Assembly (NCBI GenBank): GCA_003535475.1
Contig: DOHC01000181.1
Coordinates: 1-5,474, forward strand
Length of the DNA stretch: 5,474 nt
Origin: Nitrospiraceae bacterium
Lineage (GTDB): Bacteria; Nitrospirota; Thermodesulfovibrionia; Thermodesulfovibrionales; UBA1546
Direction: 5' to 3'
Under the pieces are notes generated by a model, which was given only the letters and a program-made list of their open reading frames with translations, was not told the origin of the DNA and ran no database searches. Shown here one piece after another: positions 4,410 through 5,474 of this stretch (within the stretch, counting starts at the first letter, position 1; the number at the start of each line of letters is the position of its first letter). Both the position numbers and the translations under genes were made by a program.

Positions 4410-5474
4410 TCAAAAATAATACCTCGCCCTTAATTCCGCTCTGTAATCGTTCTGCTTTTCTCCGTATTCACTCAGCCGTTCTCCTACTATGAATGAGGCT
4501 TTAAGCCTTAATTCAAGGTTTGTTATGCCTGTGTACAAAAGTTCGGGAGAGAAAGAAAAGCTTTTGTCATTCATATTAGTTATCAATGTGACTGAAGGAG
4601 TGAAATAAAGTATATCAAAGGGCTCTTTCTGGCTCACGCGGAGATAGAGGTAATCCCTCATCGGGTTCATTTTTCCATAATTGCCTTCGGTGACAGTTGA
4701 TGCCTTTTTAAGAAGCGCATTGCTGCCTGTCGAAACATACGAATCATAGCCTTTATTGATAAATCTGAAATAATCCTTCATCTCGCCGGATGTAAGGCCG
4801 GTTCCGTCCCTGTAATATTCGAAAATATATGTGGTGTCTTTTTCCGTTAGATACCTTAAGCCTATCAGATAGCTTTTTGCATCGTATTCTTTTTCAAAAT
4901 TCGTCCCGTTGCTGTCGATGAATTTCTTTTTATAATCGTTTATCAATGCAAATTCTCCGTGTATTTCTAAGCTTGTCGTTATGTTCCCGGAAAAATCTAC
5001 CCCGTATCTCGTTGTCTTGCTTCCGCCTGTGAGGACTATTAAATCAATGTCAGTGTCGTAAAATAGAAAGTAGAGCTTTCCCGCGAAATTGAGCTTGTCT
5101 ACATCTCCGAAGGTATTATTTACGTGCTTATAGACAGGTATTAACACAGGCGTAAATGAAACAGTCTTTAACGGTCCGTGAAAGCTTTTTATATAATCGG
5201 CTGATGCGACTAAAAAGCCCTCAAGGCTCAATTCAGGGTCGTCAGGGTCTTTGGGCCTGTCTATAAATGCCGCGGGGTTCCATGCATAGCCCTTGCCCCA
5301 TTTCAGTGTTTTTTTGCCGACATCAACTGACAGGGAAGAAGAAGGCTTTATAGAGAGAAATCCCTCATAAACCGTTGTCTGTTGGTCTTCACCAAGATAA
5401 GATTTTTTGTAGTCGGTGTTCGTTTTTACAGAGAGTTTTGCAATGCCCTTTTCAAGACTGCCTTCCAGTTGCAG
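4410..5474 (-). CDS. Outer-membrane beta-barrel protein, 5' end beyond the window
   Basis: The frame is open from the window edge to the stop at 4410, giving 354 visible residues without a start. A TTG at 5231 lies inside this open frame and is not the real start: conserved-looking sequence continues upstream of it, with KKTLKWGKGYAWNP (visible residues 54-67) and DRPKDPDDPE (72-81). Further on come SFHGPLKTVSFTPVLIPV and many short strands of alternating polar and hydrophobic residues, such as LEIHGEFALI and LELRLKASFIVG. The protein ends in RARYYF, and a C-terminal Phe is the usual signal for outer-membrane barrel assembly. I recall 'RWGKGYAWNP' barrels in Geobacter-like and Nitrospirota genomes without an assigned substrate; a porin or transporter role is inference. 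No convincing terminator follows the stop. Confidence 0.75.
   Translation of the reverse strand: MQLEGSLEKGIAKLSVKTNTDYKKSYLGEDQQTTVYEGFLSIKPSSSLSVDVGKKTLKWGKGYAWNPAAFIDRPKDPDDPELSLEGFLVASADYIKSFHGPLKTVSFTPVLIPVYKHVNNTFGDVDKLNFAGKLYFLFYDTDIDLIVLTGGSKTTRYGVDFSGNITTSLEIHGEFALINDYKKKFIDSNGTNFEKEYDAKSYLIGLRYLTEKDTTYIFEYYRDGTGLTSGEMKDYFRFINKGYDSYVSTGSNALLKKASTVTEGNYGKMNPMRDYLYLRVSQKEPFDILYFTPSVTLITNMNDKSFSFSPELLYTGITNLELRLKASFIVGERLSEYGEKQNDYRAELRARYYF

Noticed and set aside
4405..4421. TATTAT/ATAATA inverted repeat over the stop codon of the barrel gene
   Set aside because: The stem is only 6 AT pairs with no following T run, too weak for a terminator.
1..5474. tRNA, rRNA, CRISPR array, insertion sequence or riboswitch
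   Set aside because: No cloverleaf, regularly spaced repeats, transposase or terminal repeats, or recognisable aptamer core was seen in the gaps, which are all shorter than 190 bp.

Overview
The window reads as chromosomal DNA from a Gram-negative bacterium of moderate GC. An outer-membrane-type beta-barrel and three exported small proteins point to a diderm. The mix of genes recalls Nitrospirota (Thermodesulfovibrio-like) or Geobacter/Desulfuromonas-type lineages: a lysine/glycine-tailed exported protein with a GWG-IAK-LGIKPGS motif, a Spy/ZraP-like protein paired with a small periplasmic OB-fold-like protein, and a 'WGKGYAWNP' barrel. That placement is inferred from family memory, not from a search.

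Layout. Positions 1-175 hold no supportable gene but carry regulatory DNA: a possible leftward extended -10 promoter and a clear rightward promoter (TTGACG, 17 bp, TATACT) whose -10 box lies inside a perfect 8-bp-arm inverted repeat. That promoter serves a type II toxin-antitoxin pair on the + strand, a Phd/YefM-like antitoxin (176-451) overlapping a RelE/ParE-like toxin (432-725, GTG start). Convergent to it on the - strand is a full-length translational GTPase typA/bipA (807-2633) with its own candidate promoter.

From 2769 to the right end everything is on the - strand. A 149-residue exported protein with a Lys-Gly tail (2823-3272) has its own candidate promoter and a strong terminator. Upstream of it is a two-gene unit: a Spy/CpxP/ZraP-like periplasmic protein (3808-4224) followed 32 bp later by an exported OB-fold-like protein (3368-3775). 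At the right edge is the 3' part of an outer-membrane beta-barrel gene (4410-5474) that continues beyond the window.

The most interesting region is the 185-bp gap 4225-4409. It carries a candidate sigma-54 promoter with the exact GG-N10-GC spacing about 40 bp before the Spy-like start codon. About 60-100 bp further upstream are two near-identical TGCAA-N3-TTGCA palindromes 19 bp apart, the position and form expected for an enhancer-binding activator. This suggests an envelope or metal stress response resembling Zra regulation, with an OB-fold partner as the second gene. The cognate sensor and activator are not in the window.
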